The translations under genes were made by a program, and so were the position numbers. From contig CAZGWD010000006.1 of assembly GCA_964529415.1 (NCBI GenBank), positions 1 through 64,000 on the forward strand: a stretch of DNA of 64,000 nucleotides. Reading direction: 5' to 3'. The notes under the pieces were generated by a model. The model worked only from the letters and a program-made list of their open reading frames with translations, searched no databases and was not told the DNA's origin. The DNA is from CAYMPH01 sp964529415. GTDB lineage: Bacteria > Spirochaetota > UBA4802 > UBA5550. Shown piece after piece: positions 32,769 through 42,493 of the stretch (position 1 is its first letter; each line of letters opens with the position of its first letter).

Positions 32769-34204
32769 AGCGCGTATTGATATCATATATCTTGATATTG
32801 TTTTTATCATTCCCGCTGTTTTCTGCAGAACAGACTGTTATTAAACTTTCAGATTTTATAGAACATTCTGTCAGGAATAATCCTGATATTTTTTCAGTGC
32901 TTTATAAACTGAAAGAATCCGATGCTGTTGAACTGCAGACGCAGGCCATATACGATGTGGTATTTAATGTGCATTATAACAGGCTGTATGACAAACCATT
33001 CACTGATTATTCTGCTTTTAAATTAACAGATCAGACAACAGATAATTTTGGAGGAAACCTGAAATGGGTTGTACCATATCTTGGAACAAGACTCAAGGCA
33101 GGCATTGATTTTAATTCGAATAATCTTGCAATAAATATGCCGCCTGCATATGGTTATCCTTCATCTGCAACATTTTATAATCCTGAAATTTTCATTGAGG
33201 TTCAGCAGCCTCTGCTGAGGAACTGGCTCGGCGTGCTCGATAGATTTCCGATTTCTCAATCCAAACTGAATAAGCTTGTAATGGCCGAAACAGTTGACGA
33301 TGCTATTCAGACAATTATGATTGATTTATATAATATGTATTTTGAATGGCTTCATCTGTACGGCCAGTATAATTCATTCACGAGAAGCGTTACAAACAGC
33401 AACGGGCTTCTTCATCAGACAAACCAGCGTTTTCAAATGGGGCTTTCCGACAGATCGGATATCTCGAAGATCAGGATTATGAATCTGGAATATATGAAGT
33501 CAAGGGATCTTGCTTCAGCGCGGTTTGATGTAATGAGCAGAAAAATTTTTAAATGGAAGACAGGGCGGGATATTCAAGGAGATCTGAAAATTATTCCTGA
33601 AAACGCTCCTGTAATTAGAACTGATTCAAAAATGGGTCTTGATATTGAGTCAGTCCGGAGAATGAAAATATTAAGGCTTTCAAGAGAACTTCTTTCTGAG
33701 CAGTTAAAAAAGGACAAGAATGAAATCATGCCTGAACTGAATTTCAGCCTGAATTATAAGTTAAGAAACTATAACCAGAGTGCAGATAAATCGTTTGAAA
33801 ATTTCAATTATCAGAATTATACTATGGGATTGAATTTCACGCAGCCTATTGGTGCTGTTTACAGCAGGGGTAAAATCAGGGAGGTTGAAGCAAAGCTGAA
33901 AAAATGGGATGCAGATGCAAAATCATTTGAGAGAAACTATACGCAGAGTTATTATGAGCTTATGAAAATATCTGACATTTATAAAAAAGTTCTTGATTAT
34001 GACAGACTTCTGATAGAGCAATCAAGGATACAGCATGGCGAAGAGGAAAAGAAATATTTCCAGGGTAGGGCGGATCTGTATTTTGTGGTGCAGTACAGGA
34101 ATTCGCTTCTCGCATTCGAGCTTCTTTATTTGCGCGATACTATCGAAGCAAAAAAAACCGAGATACAGCTTCTCGGCCTGCTTGATAAAATATACAGGAG
34201 GTAG
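32765..34204 (+). CDS. TolC-like outer membrane efflux channel
   Basis: A 479-residue outer membrane factor. A signal peptide (LISYILILFLSFPLFSAEQ) is followed by two long helical repeat regions with the tunnel pattern, including QPLLRNWLGVLDRF and an NFTQPIGAVYSRGK segment. The GTG start overlaps the ATPase gene. Together with the adaptor, permease and ATPase it completes a tripartite exporter running from the inner membrane to the outside. The cargo is not indicated by the neighbouring genes. Confidence 0.88.
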   Translation: MKRVLISYILILFLSFPLFSAEQTVIKLSDFIEHSVRNNPDIFSVLYKLKESDAVELQTQAIYDVVFNVHYNRLYDKPFTDYSAFKLTDQTTDNFGGNLKWVVPYLGTRLKAGIDFNSNNLAINMPPAYGYPSSATFYNPEIFIEVQQPLLRNWLGVLDRFPISQSKLNKLVMAETVDDAIQTIMIDLYNMYFEWLHLYGQYNSFTRSVTNSNGLLHQTNQRFQMGLSDRSDISKIRIMNLEYMKSRDLASARFDVMSRKIFKWKTGRDIQGDLKIIPENAPVIRTDSKMGLDIESVRRMKILRLSRELLSEQLKKDKNEIMPELNFSLNYKLRNYNQSADKSFENFNYQNYTMGLNFTQPIGAVYSRGKIREVEAKLKKWDADAKSFERNYTQSYYELMKISDIYKKVLDYDRLLIEQSRIQHGEEEKKYFQGRADLYFVVQYRNSLLAFELLYLRDTIEAKKTEIQLLGLLDKIYRR

Positions 34205-34205
34205 C

Positions 34206-35342
34206 ATGTCAAAATTAAATCTTATAGCTACGTCCTCGTTCGGAATGGAATCTGTAGCTGCAGATGAGCTGAGGGATCTCGGCTACAATGATTTGAAAAT
34301 AAGCAACGGCCGCGTGGATTTTACAGGCGATGAAACAGATATAGCAAAATGCAATATCCGCCTGAGATGCTCTGAAAGGGTTCTTCTTAAAATGGCGGAG
34401 TTTCCGGCATTGGATTTCGAGGAGCTGTTTCAGGGAACGCTTGCTGTTCCGTGGGAGAAATTTATTCCGGTAAACGGGTATATGCATGTTACAGGGAAAT
34501 CGGTCAAGTCACAGCTTTTCAGCGTTCCGGACTGCCAGGCAATTGTAAAAAAAGCAGTTGTTGAATCCATGAAAAGAATGCATAATATAAATTTATTTCC
34601 TGAAGACGGAGCTCATTATAAAATTGAAATATCCATGCTGAATGACATTGCTGTTTTGAGTCTCGATACAAGCGGAAACGGGCTTCATAAAAGAGGATAC
34701 AGGCTTGCCAAGGGTGAAGCGCCTCTGAGGGAAACTCTTGCAGCTGGAATTTTAAGGCTAAGCCGGTGGAACCCGAGAAGAATTTTTGCTGATCCGCTTT
34801 GCGGTTCCGGCACCATTGCAATCGAGGCTGCGATGCTTGCAAGAAATATTGCTCCGGGATTATTACGGGCTTTTGCAGCGGAGGAATGGGAATTTATTCC
34901 GGGAAAAATATGGAAAACTGCAAGAGAAGAAGCTTCTGATTTAATCAAAGATTCCGACTGTACAATTTTTGCATCGGACATTGATGCAGGAGTTTTTGAT
35001 GCAGCTAGAGATAATGCTGCCAGAGCCGGCGTTGAAAAAAATATTATATTTCAGAGAAAACCTGTAGAGGAATTCAGCAGCGCGAAAAGCGGAGGCTGCA
35101 TTGTTACGAATCCTCCTTACGGGGAAAGGCTCAGTGATATATCCCATGCTGCAGAATTATATAAAGTTTTAGGCAGAATATTCAATTCTCTTGATGAGTG
35201 GTCTTATTTTATTTTATCCTCGCACGAGGAGTTCGCAAGAAATTTCGGCAGAAAGCCGGATAAAAACAGAAAGCTTTATAATGGAAAAATTAAAACATAT
35301 CTGTATTCTTATTATGGAAATTATACTGGAAAAAAACGCTGA
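34206..35342 (+). CDS. THUMP-domain class I SAM-dependent RNA methyltransferase
   Basis: A 378-residue protein: an N-terminal THUMP/ferredoxin-like part (LIATSSFGMESVAADELRDL start) to about residue 160, then a Rossmann methyltransferase with the SAM site region FADPLCGSGTIAIEAAML and the catalytic NPPY motif in VTNPPYGERLSD, typical of N2-guanine RNA methyltransferases such as RlmL or Trm14-like. ATG at 34206 follows AGGAGG and the start lies one base after the tolC stop. The base modified is likely a 23S rRNA or tRNA guanine; which one is not clear. Confidence 0.9.
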   Translation: MSKLNLIATSSFGMESVAADELRDLGYNDLKISNGRVDFTGDETDIAKCNIRLRCSERVLLKMAEFPALDFEELFQGTLAVPWEKFIPVNGYMHVTGKSVKSQLFSVPDCQAIVKKAVVESMKRMHNINLFPEDGAHYKIEISMLNDIAVLSLDTSGNGLHKRGYRLAKGEAPLRETLAAGILRLSRWNPRRIFADPLCGSGTIAIEAAMLARNIAPGLLRAFAAEEWEFIPGKIWKTAREEASDLIKDSDCTIFASDIDAGVFDAARDNAARAGVEKNIIFQRKPVEEFSSAKSGGCIVTNPPYGERLSDISHAAELYKVLGRIFNSLDEWSYFILSSHEEFARNFGRKPDKNRKLYNGKIKTYLYSYYGNYTGKKR

Positions 35343-35561
35343 GAAAAATATTAAATATTCAAGGCGATTTATTGCTAAGCCTTTCATTCCTCGATGTACC
35401 GAGTCAACTCTCACAAAAAAATGATTATTGACCTTCACATTTTTTTTATTATGTACTGCTTCTTGTGAGTAAAAAATAATAATATTTTATTTTTGAATTG
35501 CTATTTTCAGGGAATTTTGAGGAATTTATTCAGTTTATGATTTATATTCCGGAGGTGCAGA

Positions 35562-37247
35562 ATGAATTCGCAGGCTTTGATTTTTTCAATTCCGGTTTCT
35601 GTGCCGCAGCTGATGCTTCCGGCTATTTGCACAGGAATTTTAATTTACGGTTTTTTGCTGTTTGTTTATATGACTTACAGATATAAATCAAAACTATATT
35701 TTTCAATTGCAATATTAGCTCTAATAGCTTTTGGATTCGTTGCCAATAGTACTCTGTTGATTGTATTCGGCGCTATTAAGCATATGAGACCATTTTCCGT
35801 AAATTTCCACCGCATGGAACAGCTCTCGGGAGCCTTTTTTCTTTTTGCCCTTCCATTTTCATTAAACTATTTATTGCAGATGAATCAAAAATGGCAGAAA
35901 ATAAATCGAATAATCAGCTTTACAGGTCTCGTAATTGCACTTGCCATTATAGTTATTGCTTTTACAGTGCCTGATCTGTTTGTATCTTTTGATAAAACTA
36001 AATCAACCTGGCTTGTATATGAATCTGATTACGGACGCGGTAAGGAAGGAATTGTCTACCGCTTTAGGGATATTTTTCTTGGATTATATATTATTTACAG
36101 CTTATCTTCAATTACAATAGATATAATAATTAATAAACGGCTTGCTATTCTGGCTTTACCCGCATCAGGTCTATTCATAGCTATTTTAGGCGCTGTTGAA
36201 GATATGCAGTATATTTATACACGTGAATACATCGGACTGTTTCATGATGTTAAGTTTTCCCGCTTCAGTATCTGTCTTACCATAATGGTATTATGTTTTA
36301 TGGCAGAGCTTATGCGCCGGTTTATTACTGCTTCAAGAGATCTTGAAGCTGCCCATGAAGAAATTTCAGCTTCTGAAAAAAGATACCGTTTTATTATTGA
36401 AGGGACATCTGATCCTATATTTTCTTTAAACAGCAGTCTTGATTTTGTTGAGGCAAATAAATCCGCATTTGACAGACTGCCAATTGACAGGAATGACATT
36501 ACATTAACCAGCTTTTATGATATTATTCATAAAAATCAGGGTGAAAAAAAATATATAAAACAGGTAATTGATCAGAAAATAAAAAGTTTGATTGAAACAA
36601 AAAAACCGGTTAACTTGAAACTTGAACTTAAAATAAGAAAAACCGGTGAGCCTTGTTATTATAATGTTACATTTGAGCATATAAATTATGGAGTAAAAGA
36701 AGAGATTCTTGTTAAGGCTGTTAGGGAGCAGGATGATATATTAAAGAAGTATGTTGATTTTGAGAAAGGAAGATTCTGTATTGATAATTATATTTTAGCC
36801 GCAGAAGAAATCAGCAAGCGGCTTGTTCGGAATCTGCCTGTTAAAATGAATCAGATGGATAAAATGTCAATCCGGCTTGGTCTCAGGGAAATGCTTATCA
36901 ATGCAATTGAGCATGGTAATCTTGAAATAACTTTTGAAGAAAAATCCAAACAGATGGATAGTGGAGATTATTTATTATTTATTCAGAAACGCCAGGAACA
37001 GAAATCTTATATCGGCAGAAAAATTACAGTGGAATTCTCGCTGGATAACAGCAGTGCAGTTTATAAAATAGCTGATGAGGGAAAAGGATTTGATCATAAA
37101 AATTTTATTAAGAAAAAGAAAAAAGAAATTAGCGGAGATCTGGCTCACGGCAGGGGTATTTCAATGGCTCTTAATATTTTTGATGAAGTCCATTATAATA
37201 AAAAAGGAAATCAGGTTCTGCTTGTAAAGAAACTTAAAATTGCATAA
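35562..37247 (+). CDS. Membrane sensor with PAS and RsbW-like ATPase domain, copy 1
   Basis: A 561-residue protein: seven predicted membrane helices in residues about 15-250 (7TM sensor-like, with LIYGFLLFVYMTYRY and so on), a PAS domain around 270-390, and a HATPase domain at about 440-560 with N-box LREMLINAIEHGN (from residue 441), G1 DEGKGFD (505) and G2 HGRGISM (529). There is no His-containing dimerisation box, so it is probably an anti-sigma/RsbW-type serine kinase rather than a classic histidine kinase. A near-identical copy follows at 37330. Confidence 0.82.
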   Translation: MNSQALIFSIPVSVPQLMLPAICTGILIYGFLLFVYMTYRYKSKLYFSIAILALIAFGFVANSTLLIVFGAIKHMRPFSVNFHRMEQLSGAFFLFALPFSLNYLLQMNQKWQKINRIISFTGLVIALAIIVIAFTVPDLFVSFDKTKSTWLVYESDYGRGKEGIVYRFRDIFLGLYIIYSLSSITIDIIINKRLAILALPASGLFIAILGAVEDMQYIYTREYIGLFHDVKFSRFSICLTIMVLCFMAELMRRFITASRDLEAAHEEISASEKRYRFIIEGTSDPIFSLNSSLDFVEANKSAFDRLPIDRNDITLTSFYDIIHKNQGEKKYIKQVIDQKIKSLIETKKPVNLKLELKIRKTGEPCYYNVTFEHINYGVKEEILVKAVREQDDILKKYVDFEKGRFCIDNYILAAEEISKRLVRNLPVKMNQMDKMSIRLGLREMLINAIEHGNLEITFEEKSKQMDSGDYLLFIQKRQEQKSYIGRKITVEFSLDNSSAVYKIADEGKGFDHKNFIKKKKKEISGDLAHGRGISMALNIFDEVHYNKKGNQVLLVKKLKIA

Positions 37248-37329
37248 TTATAAAATTGAAAGTTTTTAAATAATTGTATTGTCTATTGATACTTGATTAT
37301 CTTAATCAGTTTTTTCGTAGGAGAAAAAA

Positions 37330-39015
37330 GTGAATCCGCAGAATTTAAGTTTCGAAATACCGGTTTCCATTCCGCAGTTAATGCTTCCTGCAATATGCTC
37401 CGGAATTTTATTTTACGGTTTAGCTTTATATATTTATATGGCTTATCGATATAAATCGAAATTATATGTTTCAATAGCTATTCTTGCATTAATGGCTCTT
37501 GGATTTGTCGGCAACAGCACGCTTGTTATCGTTTATGGCGCCATCAAGCACATGAGGCCTTTTTCTGTAAATTTTCACAGACTTGAACAGCTCTCAGGCG
37601 CTTTTTTTCTATTCGCTCTGCCTTATTCCCTGAATTATTTATTACAGATGTCTGCAAGATGGCTGAAAATAAACCGTTTTGTCAGTTATGCAGGTCTTGC
37701 ATTTGCAGTGATTATAACAGTTATTGCATTCGCATCACCTGACCTTTTTATATCATTTGAACAGACTAAGACAACATGGCTGACTACAGAATCCGATTTT
37801 GGTCGCGGCAAAGAAGGTATTGTTTACAGGATAAGGGACATGTTTCTTGCTGTTTATATTATATATTGTTTAACTTTTATTACTATGGATATTATTGTGA
37901 ATAAACGATTTTCAAAATTGGCTTTGCCTGCATCAGGTATATTCATAGCAATATATGGAGCAGTTGATGATATGCAGCATGTTTATACCCGCATTCAAAT
38001 TGATCCATTCTATGATATATTATTTTCCCGTTTCAGCCTGGGACTTACTATTATGGTTTTATGTTTTATGGCGGAACTATTGCGCCGTTTCATAACATCA
38101 TCGAAAGATCTTGAAATTGCTCATGAAGAGATAACAGCATCTGAGAAAAGATACCGCTTTATAATTGAAGGAACAAATGATGCGATATTTTCCCTGGATT
38201 CAGATCTTAAATTTGTTGAAGCCAACAAAGCCGCTTATGACAGGCTGCCTATAGACAGACAGAATCAAAGCTTAACCGGTTTTCAGGACATTATACATAA
38301 AGCATTTGGCGATTCAAAATATATTAAACAGGTGATTGATCAGAAAATAAAGAATCTGATTGAAACTAAAAAACCTGTAAATTTGAAACTTGGCCTTATA
38401 ACAAGAAAAACAGGTGAACCATGCGATTATAATGTTACTTTCGAACATATAAACCATGGAGGAAATGGAGAGATTATTGTAAAAGCTGTAAGGGAAGAGG
38501 ATGATTTATTAAAGAAGTATGTTGATTTTGAAAAAGGAAGATTCTGTATTGATAATTATATACTCGCTGCAGAAGAAATCAGCAAACGCCTGGTACAGAA
38601 TCTGCCTGAAAAAATGAATAATACAGAAGTAATGTCAATCCGTCTCGGTCTCAGGGAAATGCTTATCAATGCGATTGAACATGGTAATCTTGAAATAACT
38701 TTTGAAGAAAAATCGTTACAGATTGAAAGCGGGGATTATCTGCTGTTTATTAAAAAAAGACAGGAAAACAGTTCATATATCGGCAGAAAAATTACAGTGG
38801 AATTCTCGTTGGATGGTAACAGCGCAGTTTATAAAATAGCTGATGAGGGCAAGGGTTTTGATCATAAAAATTTTATCAGAAAAAAGAAAGAAAATAAAAG
38901 TGAAGATTTAGCCCATGGAAGGGGGATTTCTATGGTGCTTAATATTTTTGATGAGGTGCGTTATAATAAAAAGGGCAATCAGGTTCTGCTTGTGAAAAAG
39001 CTTGCAGGAGTATAA
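37330..39015 (+). CDS. Membrane sensor with PAS and RsbW-like ATPase domain, copy 2
   Basis: A 561-residue paralog of the gene immediately upstream, with the same length and domains (seven helices, PAS, HATPase with LREMLINAIEHGN and HGRGISM). Some segments are almost identical at the nucleotide level (for example around 38507-38592 compared with 36745-36830), while the sensory N-terminal parts differ, suggesting the two respond to different signals but share a partner. The gene starts with GTG after AGGAGAAAAA. It probably acts on a STAS-like protein. Confidence 0.82.
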   Translation: MNPQNLSFEIPVSIPQLMLPAICSGILFYGLALYIYMAYRYKSKLYVSIAILALMALGFVGNSTLVIVYGAIKHMRPFSVNFHRLEQLSGAFFLFALPYSLNYLLQMSARWLKINRFVSYAGLAFAVIITVIAFASPDLFISFEQTKTTWLTTESDFGRGKEGIVYRIRDMFLAVYIIYCLTFITMDIIVNKRFSKLALPASGIFIAIYGAVDDMQHVYTRIQIDPFYDILFSRFSLGLTIMVLCFMAELLRRFITSSKDLEIAHEEITASEKRYRFIIEGTNDAIFSLDSDLKFVEANKAAYDRLPIDRQNQSLTGFQDIIHKAFGDSKYIKQVIDQKIKNLIETKKPVNLKLGLITRKTGEPCDYNVTFEHINHGGNGEIIVKAVREEDDLLKKYVDFEKGRFCIDNYILAAEEISKRLVQNLPEKMNNTEVMSIRLGLREMLINAIEHGNLEITFEEKSLQIESGDYLLFIKKRQENSSYIGRKITVEFSLDGNSAVYKIADEGKGFDHKNFIRKKKENKSEDLAHGRGISMVLNIFDEVRYNKKGNQVLLVKKLAGV

Positions 39016-39130
39016 TTTTTTTATTTTAAGAGGTGACATTAAACAAGAATTTATGTGTTATATTATTAACAGTTAAATTTCTAACTGATTATGATGTTAA
39101 ATATTATATAGGATTTGAGGGAGGATTTTT

Positions 39131-39799
39131 GTGAAAAAAATTATATTTAGTTTAATACTTATAATAGGTGTATCAGGCGCGGTTTTCGCTCAGGAAACAG
39201 AAAAAAAAGATACGCCGGCGGTTGAAGAGGAAAAATTCAACACGCTTTTTTCAAATGTAAAACCCGGTTCAGTTAAATTTGGCGGATGGGGCTCACCGGT
39301 TTTAAAACTCGTGAATTTTGCTCCCGGATTTAATGGACCATTCGGTCTTATGGTTGGAGGAGAGGGCGGATTGATTATCAATAGATATTTTTATATTGGC
39401 GGCGCAGGGTATAGTTTTGTAACAGATATGGATAAATATCAGGTAACCGGTGCTCCGACAGGATCCAATGTTCACCTTTCCTATGGAGGGCTTATTTTTA
39501 AAGTTCATTTTTTCCCAACAAGCGCGGTTAATTTTTCGCTTGGATCTGTTGTTGGCGGAGGCACTTACGGCAATTCAATTCCCAATTCTACATCATCACA
39601 TATTAACAATGCTGCTAATCCTATTTTTGTTGCGGAGCCTGAAATTTATATGTATTTAAATTTAGCTAAGTTCTGCAGATTCGGAGTAGGCGGTTCTTAT
39701 AGATTCCTCGTTGATGATGGTTCACCTAAGGCTGGTCTCGGAGCTACGCAATTGTGGGGATATTCAATCAATGTTCTGTTCCAGTTTGGAAAATTTTAA
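39131..39799 (+). CDS. Outer membrane beta-barrel protein
   Basis: A 222-residue protein with a signal peptide (KKIIFSLILIIGVSGAVFAQ) and a glycine-rich, alternating-strand mature sequence ending in an aromatic residue (INVLFQFGKF), the usual signal for outer membrane barrel assembly. The VGGEGGLIINRYFYIGGAGY region shows the strand pattern. The start is GTG behind GAGGGAGG. It follows the sensor pair by 115 bases but has its own likely promoter. No function can be assigned. Confidence 0.7.
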   Translation: MKKIIFSLILIIGVSGAVFAQETEKKDTPAVEEEKFNTLFSNVKPGSVKFGGWGSPVLKLVNFAPGFNGPFGLMVGGEGGLIINRYFYIGGAGYSFVTDMDKYQVTGAPTGSNVHLSYGGLIFKVHFFPTSAVNFSLGSVVGGGTYGNSIPNSTSSHINNAANPIFVAEPEIYMYLNLAKFCRFGVGGSYRFLVDDGSPKAGLGATQLWGYSINVLFQFGKF

Positions 39800-39811
39800 C
39801 AGATGAATCAG

Positions 39812-39855
39812 AATGGCCTGTAAGGGATCAAGATTTTGAACCCTTTCAGGCCATT
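39812..39855 (+). terminator. Hairpin after the outer membrane protein gene
   Basis: AATGGCCTG plus AAGGG (39812-39826) pairs with CCCTT and CAGGCCATT (39841-39855) around a 14-base loop. There is no strong T run after it, so it may be a weak terminator. Confidence 0.6.
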
Positions 39856-40062
39856 ACTACACTGCTATCCCCAGGCTTACCCTTCAATGTTATCTACCAT
39901 CTGATTTTATAGAAAACCTGCTATTTTTAACCCCCTATTTTTATTAAAAAATACAAAACGATTTGTAATGTAATAATTATTAATTGATTGCATTAAAGCG
40001 GTCATTCGACAAATTTTGTCATAATCTTCAAAATGAATAAAAAATGGGGATTTATATTTAAA

Positions 40063-40986
40063 ATGATACAGATAAAGCAATTAAGCAAATCATACGAAGG
40101 CCTTACTGTTCTGAATTCTATTGATCTGAATATCCAGGACGGTGCTATCACTGGTCTGCTCGGTCCCAATGGGGCAGGAAAAACTACACTTGTTTCAATT
40201 CTAACCGGAATCCTGAAAAAAGACAGCGGCAGCATTAAAATTAATAATTATGATCTTGATGAGAACCTTGATGAGATAAAATCCATATCAGCTATTGTGC
40301 CGCAAACACTGGCACTTTACCCTACACTAACAGTATTTGAAAACCTGGAATACTTCGGTACTATTTATGGACTGACCGGAAAAAAATTAAAAGAACGCAT
40401 AGAGTTTTCAATAGAGGTGGCATCCTTGCAGGGGTTTTTAAAAAGGCGTTCTGCAAAATGTTCGGGCGGTATGCAGCGCAGGCTGAATCTTGCAATAGGA
40501 CTTCTTAATAACCCTAAAATTCTTTATCTCGACGAGCCAACAGTAGGAGTTGATGCCCAGTCACGTCAGTACATGCTTGATATGATTAAGAAAATCAATA
40601 AAGAACAGAAAACCACCATTATCTACTCATCGCATTATATTGACGAAATCGAACAGATTTCCGAGGATATTATAATCATAGATAATGGAACAATTATATT
40701 TAAAGATAAACTCTCGGCGATTCTATCAAACAGCGATAACGTGGCTATACAAATTGATTCGATGGATAAATCTATTGTTGATATGCTCGGCAGCATTCCA
40801 GGTATTGCAATCGGGGAAGAAACTATTACAATAGACCGGAATGAATCTTTTTTCCCTGGTATAATACAGGCCCTGACGCTTCTTCGAGAAAAAGGAAAAG
40901 TGGTCCGGAATATACAATGCAACTCAGACAAGCTTGAACAGCTATATATGCAATTAACCAATAAAAGATTGAGAGATTACGAATGA
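40063..40986 (+). CDS. ABC transporter ATPase of an ABC-2 exporter
   Basis: A 307-residue ABC ATPase with Walker A GPNGAGKTT, signature CSGGMQRRLNLAI, Walker B ILYLDEPTVG and the His switch SSHYID. The C-terminal extension (about residues 220-307) is of the kind found in ABC-2 ATPases. A frame opens at 40033, but MIQIKQLSKSYEG at 40063 is the family start. The permease gene follows with a four-base overlap. It begins the operon that also holds ACP and two ketosynthase-like proteins, so the cargo is likely to be made by them. Confidence 0.93.
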   Translation: MIQIKQLSKSYEGLTVLNSIDLNIQDGAITGLLGPNGAGKTTLVSILTGILKKDSGSIKINNYDLDENLDEIKSISAIVPQTLALYPTLTVFENLEYFGTIYGLTGKKLKERIEFSIEVASLQGFLKRRSAKCSGGMQRRLNLAIGLLNNPKILYLDEPTVGVDAQSRQYMLDMIKKINKEQKTTIIYSSHYIDEIEQISEDIIIIDNGTIIFKDKLSAILSNSDNVAIQIDSMDKSIVDMLGSIPGIAIGEETITIDRNESFFPGIIQALTLLREKGKVVRNIQCNSDKLEQLYMQLTNKRLRDYE

Positions 40987-42200
40987 AACGCATGCTGAAG
41001 ATTATAAAAAAAGAGGTAGTGGAGATTTCACGCGAGCCGTCAGCAATTCTGCTTCTAATTGTCATGCCAATAGTGTTTATCTTAATCATGTCTTTAGCTA
41101 TGCAGCCTCTGTATCAGTCTCATACGAAATTCAGGATTCGTATATTTGTAACTGACCACGATAACTCCCCTGAATCAAAAAAATTTATATCACTTATTAA
41201 AAATCTGAGCAATATGGAATTATTGGAACTTGAAAAAAATTTACCTGTAGAGTCTGTAACCAAACTGGTTGCAGGCGGTGATTATAAATTTATTCTGGTT
41301 TTAAATCGCGGATTTTCCGCATATATAAAGGATTTAAACCAGGTGCCGGTTCCGCAGCCTGTTAACATGATAATAGATCCTGCAATTCAGATGCTGAACC
41401 AGCTTGTAGTGAGGAACCAGCTTGAATTTGAGCTTATTAAACTGCGGATTGTAAATTTTCTCGATAAGAATGAGGAAGTTCTCCCATACGTTGGTCTGAC
41501 AAAGGAGAGGATGCTTAAATCAATAGAAGGGGGCATAGAGCCTTCATTTGCGTATAAGAATAAACGCGACACTTTGCTTCCCAGCGCTGCGCAGCAGAAT
41601 GTTCCGGGATGGCTCGTTTTTGCCATGTACTATATAGTGGTTCCTATATCGACAATATTCCTTACTGAAAAAAGCAACGGCACTCTTATGCGCATAAGGA
41701 GCATCAATGTTAATCCGGGATTTCTTATTTTCGGAAAGATGTTTTCATATTATTTTATCTGCATGATGATGGCAGTGTGCATGCTTGCTGTTGGAGTATA
41801 TATTGTTCCGCTTCTGGGAGGAGATACTATTTCACTCGGCCATTCATACACCGGGCTTTTTGTAATTGCTTCATGCGTGAGCCTGAATGCTATTTCGTAC
41901 GGCCTGCTCATATCGTCCTTGTCAAAAAATATTATCAGCGCCATTTCATTCGGGGCAGTGACAAATATTGTGTTTGCAGGTATCGGCGGTCTCATGGTTC
42001 CTAAGTTCGTTATGCCGGGTGTTATGCAGCAGCTGTCAAACATATCAATAATGTCATGGGGGCTGGACGGGTTTCTCGGAATCATGCTCAGGGGCGGATC
42101 AGTTATTGATATACTGCCGCAGTGCATGGTTCTGATAGGTTCAGGGATAGTTATGACTGTAATTGCGGGATTTGCTTTGAATAGAAAAAGTGTAAAATAA
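40983..42200 (+). CDS. ABC-2 type transporter permease
   Basis: A 405-residue permease: one membrane helix near residues 17-37, a long extracytoplasmic segment to about 205 (YhgE/ABC-2 style, with DPAIQMLNQLVVRNQLEFEL), then about five helices from residue 208 to 400. The gene overlaps the ATPase gene by four bases. It is separated from the ACP gene by only 20 bases, so all five genes from 40063 to 44529 are probably one transcript. The expected role is export of a carrier-built lipid-like product. Confidence 0.9.
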   Translation: MKRMLKIIKKEVVEISREPSAILLLIVMPIVFILIMSLAMQPLYQSHTKFRIRIFVTDHDNSPESKKFISLIKNLSNMELLELEKNLPVESVTKLVAGGDYKFILVLNRGFSAYIKDLNQVPVPQPVNMIIDPAIQMLNQLVVRNQLEFELIKLRIVNFLDKNEEVLPYVGLTKERMLKSIEGGIEPSFAYKNKRDTLLPSAAQQNVPGWLVFAMYYIVVPISTIFLTEKSNGTLMRIRSINVNPGFLIFGKMFSYYFICMMMAVCMLAVGVYIVPLLGGDTISLGHSYTGLFVIASCVSLNAISYGLLISSLSKNIISAISFGAVTNIVFAGIGGLMVPKFVMPGVMQQLSNISIMSWGLDGFLGIMLRGGSVIDILPQCMVLIGSGIVMTVIAGFALNRKSVK

Positions 42201-42220
42201 ACAACAATCAGGATAAGGTT

Positions 42221-42487
42221 ATGAAAGGATCATTAGACGAAAATTTTAAAAAAGAACTTAAAGAGCTGATTATAAAAGAGTGTGATCTTGAAATCAGCCC
42301 GGATGAGATTAATGACGATGATCCCCTGTTCGGGAATAATTCGTCCATAGGGCTTGATTCTATTGATGCGCTCCAGGTTTCAATTGCCATACAAAATCAG
42401 TACGGAGTGGTAATTACAGACAGCAAGGAACTGCGGAGAGTCATGACATCGATCAACTCTTTCGCTGATCATATACGGCCGGAGTAA
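42221..42487 (+). CDS. Acyl carrier protein
   Basis: An 88-residue carrier protein of the ACP fold with the phosphopantetheine-attachment motif GLDSIDAL (Ser47). It is acidic, as expected, with the helix II and III pattern (SIDALQVSIAIQNQYGVVI). It is separate from any primary fatty acid gene (no fabF/fabD order) and lies between an exporter and two ketosynthase-like genes, so it is a dedicated carrier. AAGG precedes the ATG. No phosphopantetheinyl transferase is present in the window. Confidence 0.9.
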   Translation: MKGSLDENFKKELKELIIKECDLEISPDEINDDDPLFGNNSSIGLDSIDALQVSIAIQNQYGVVITDSKELRRVMTSINSFADHIRPE

Positions 42488-42493
42488 TTTTTA

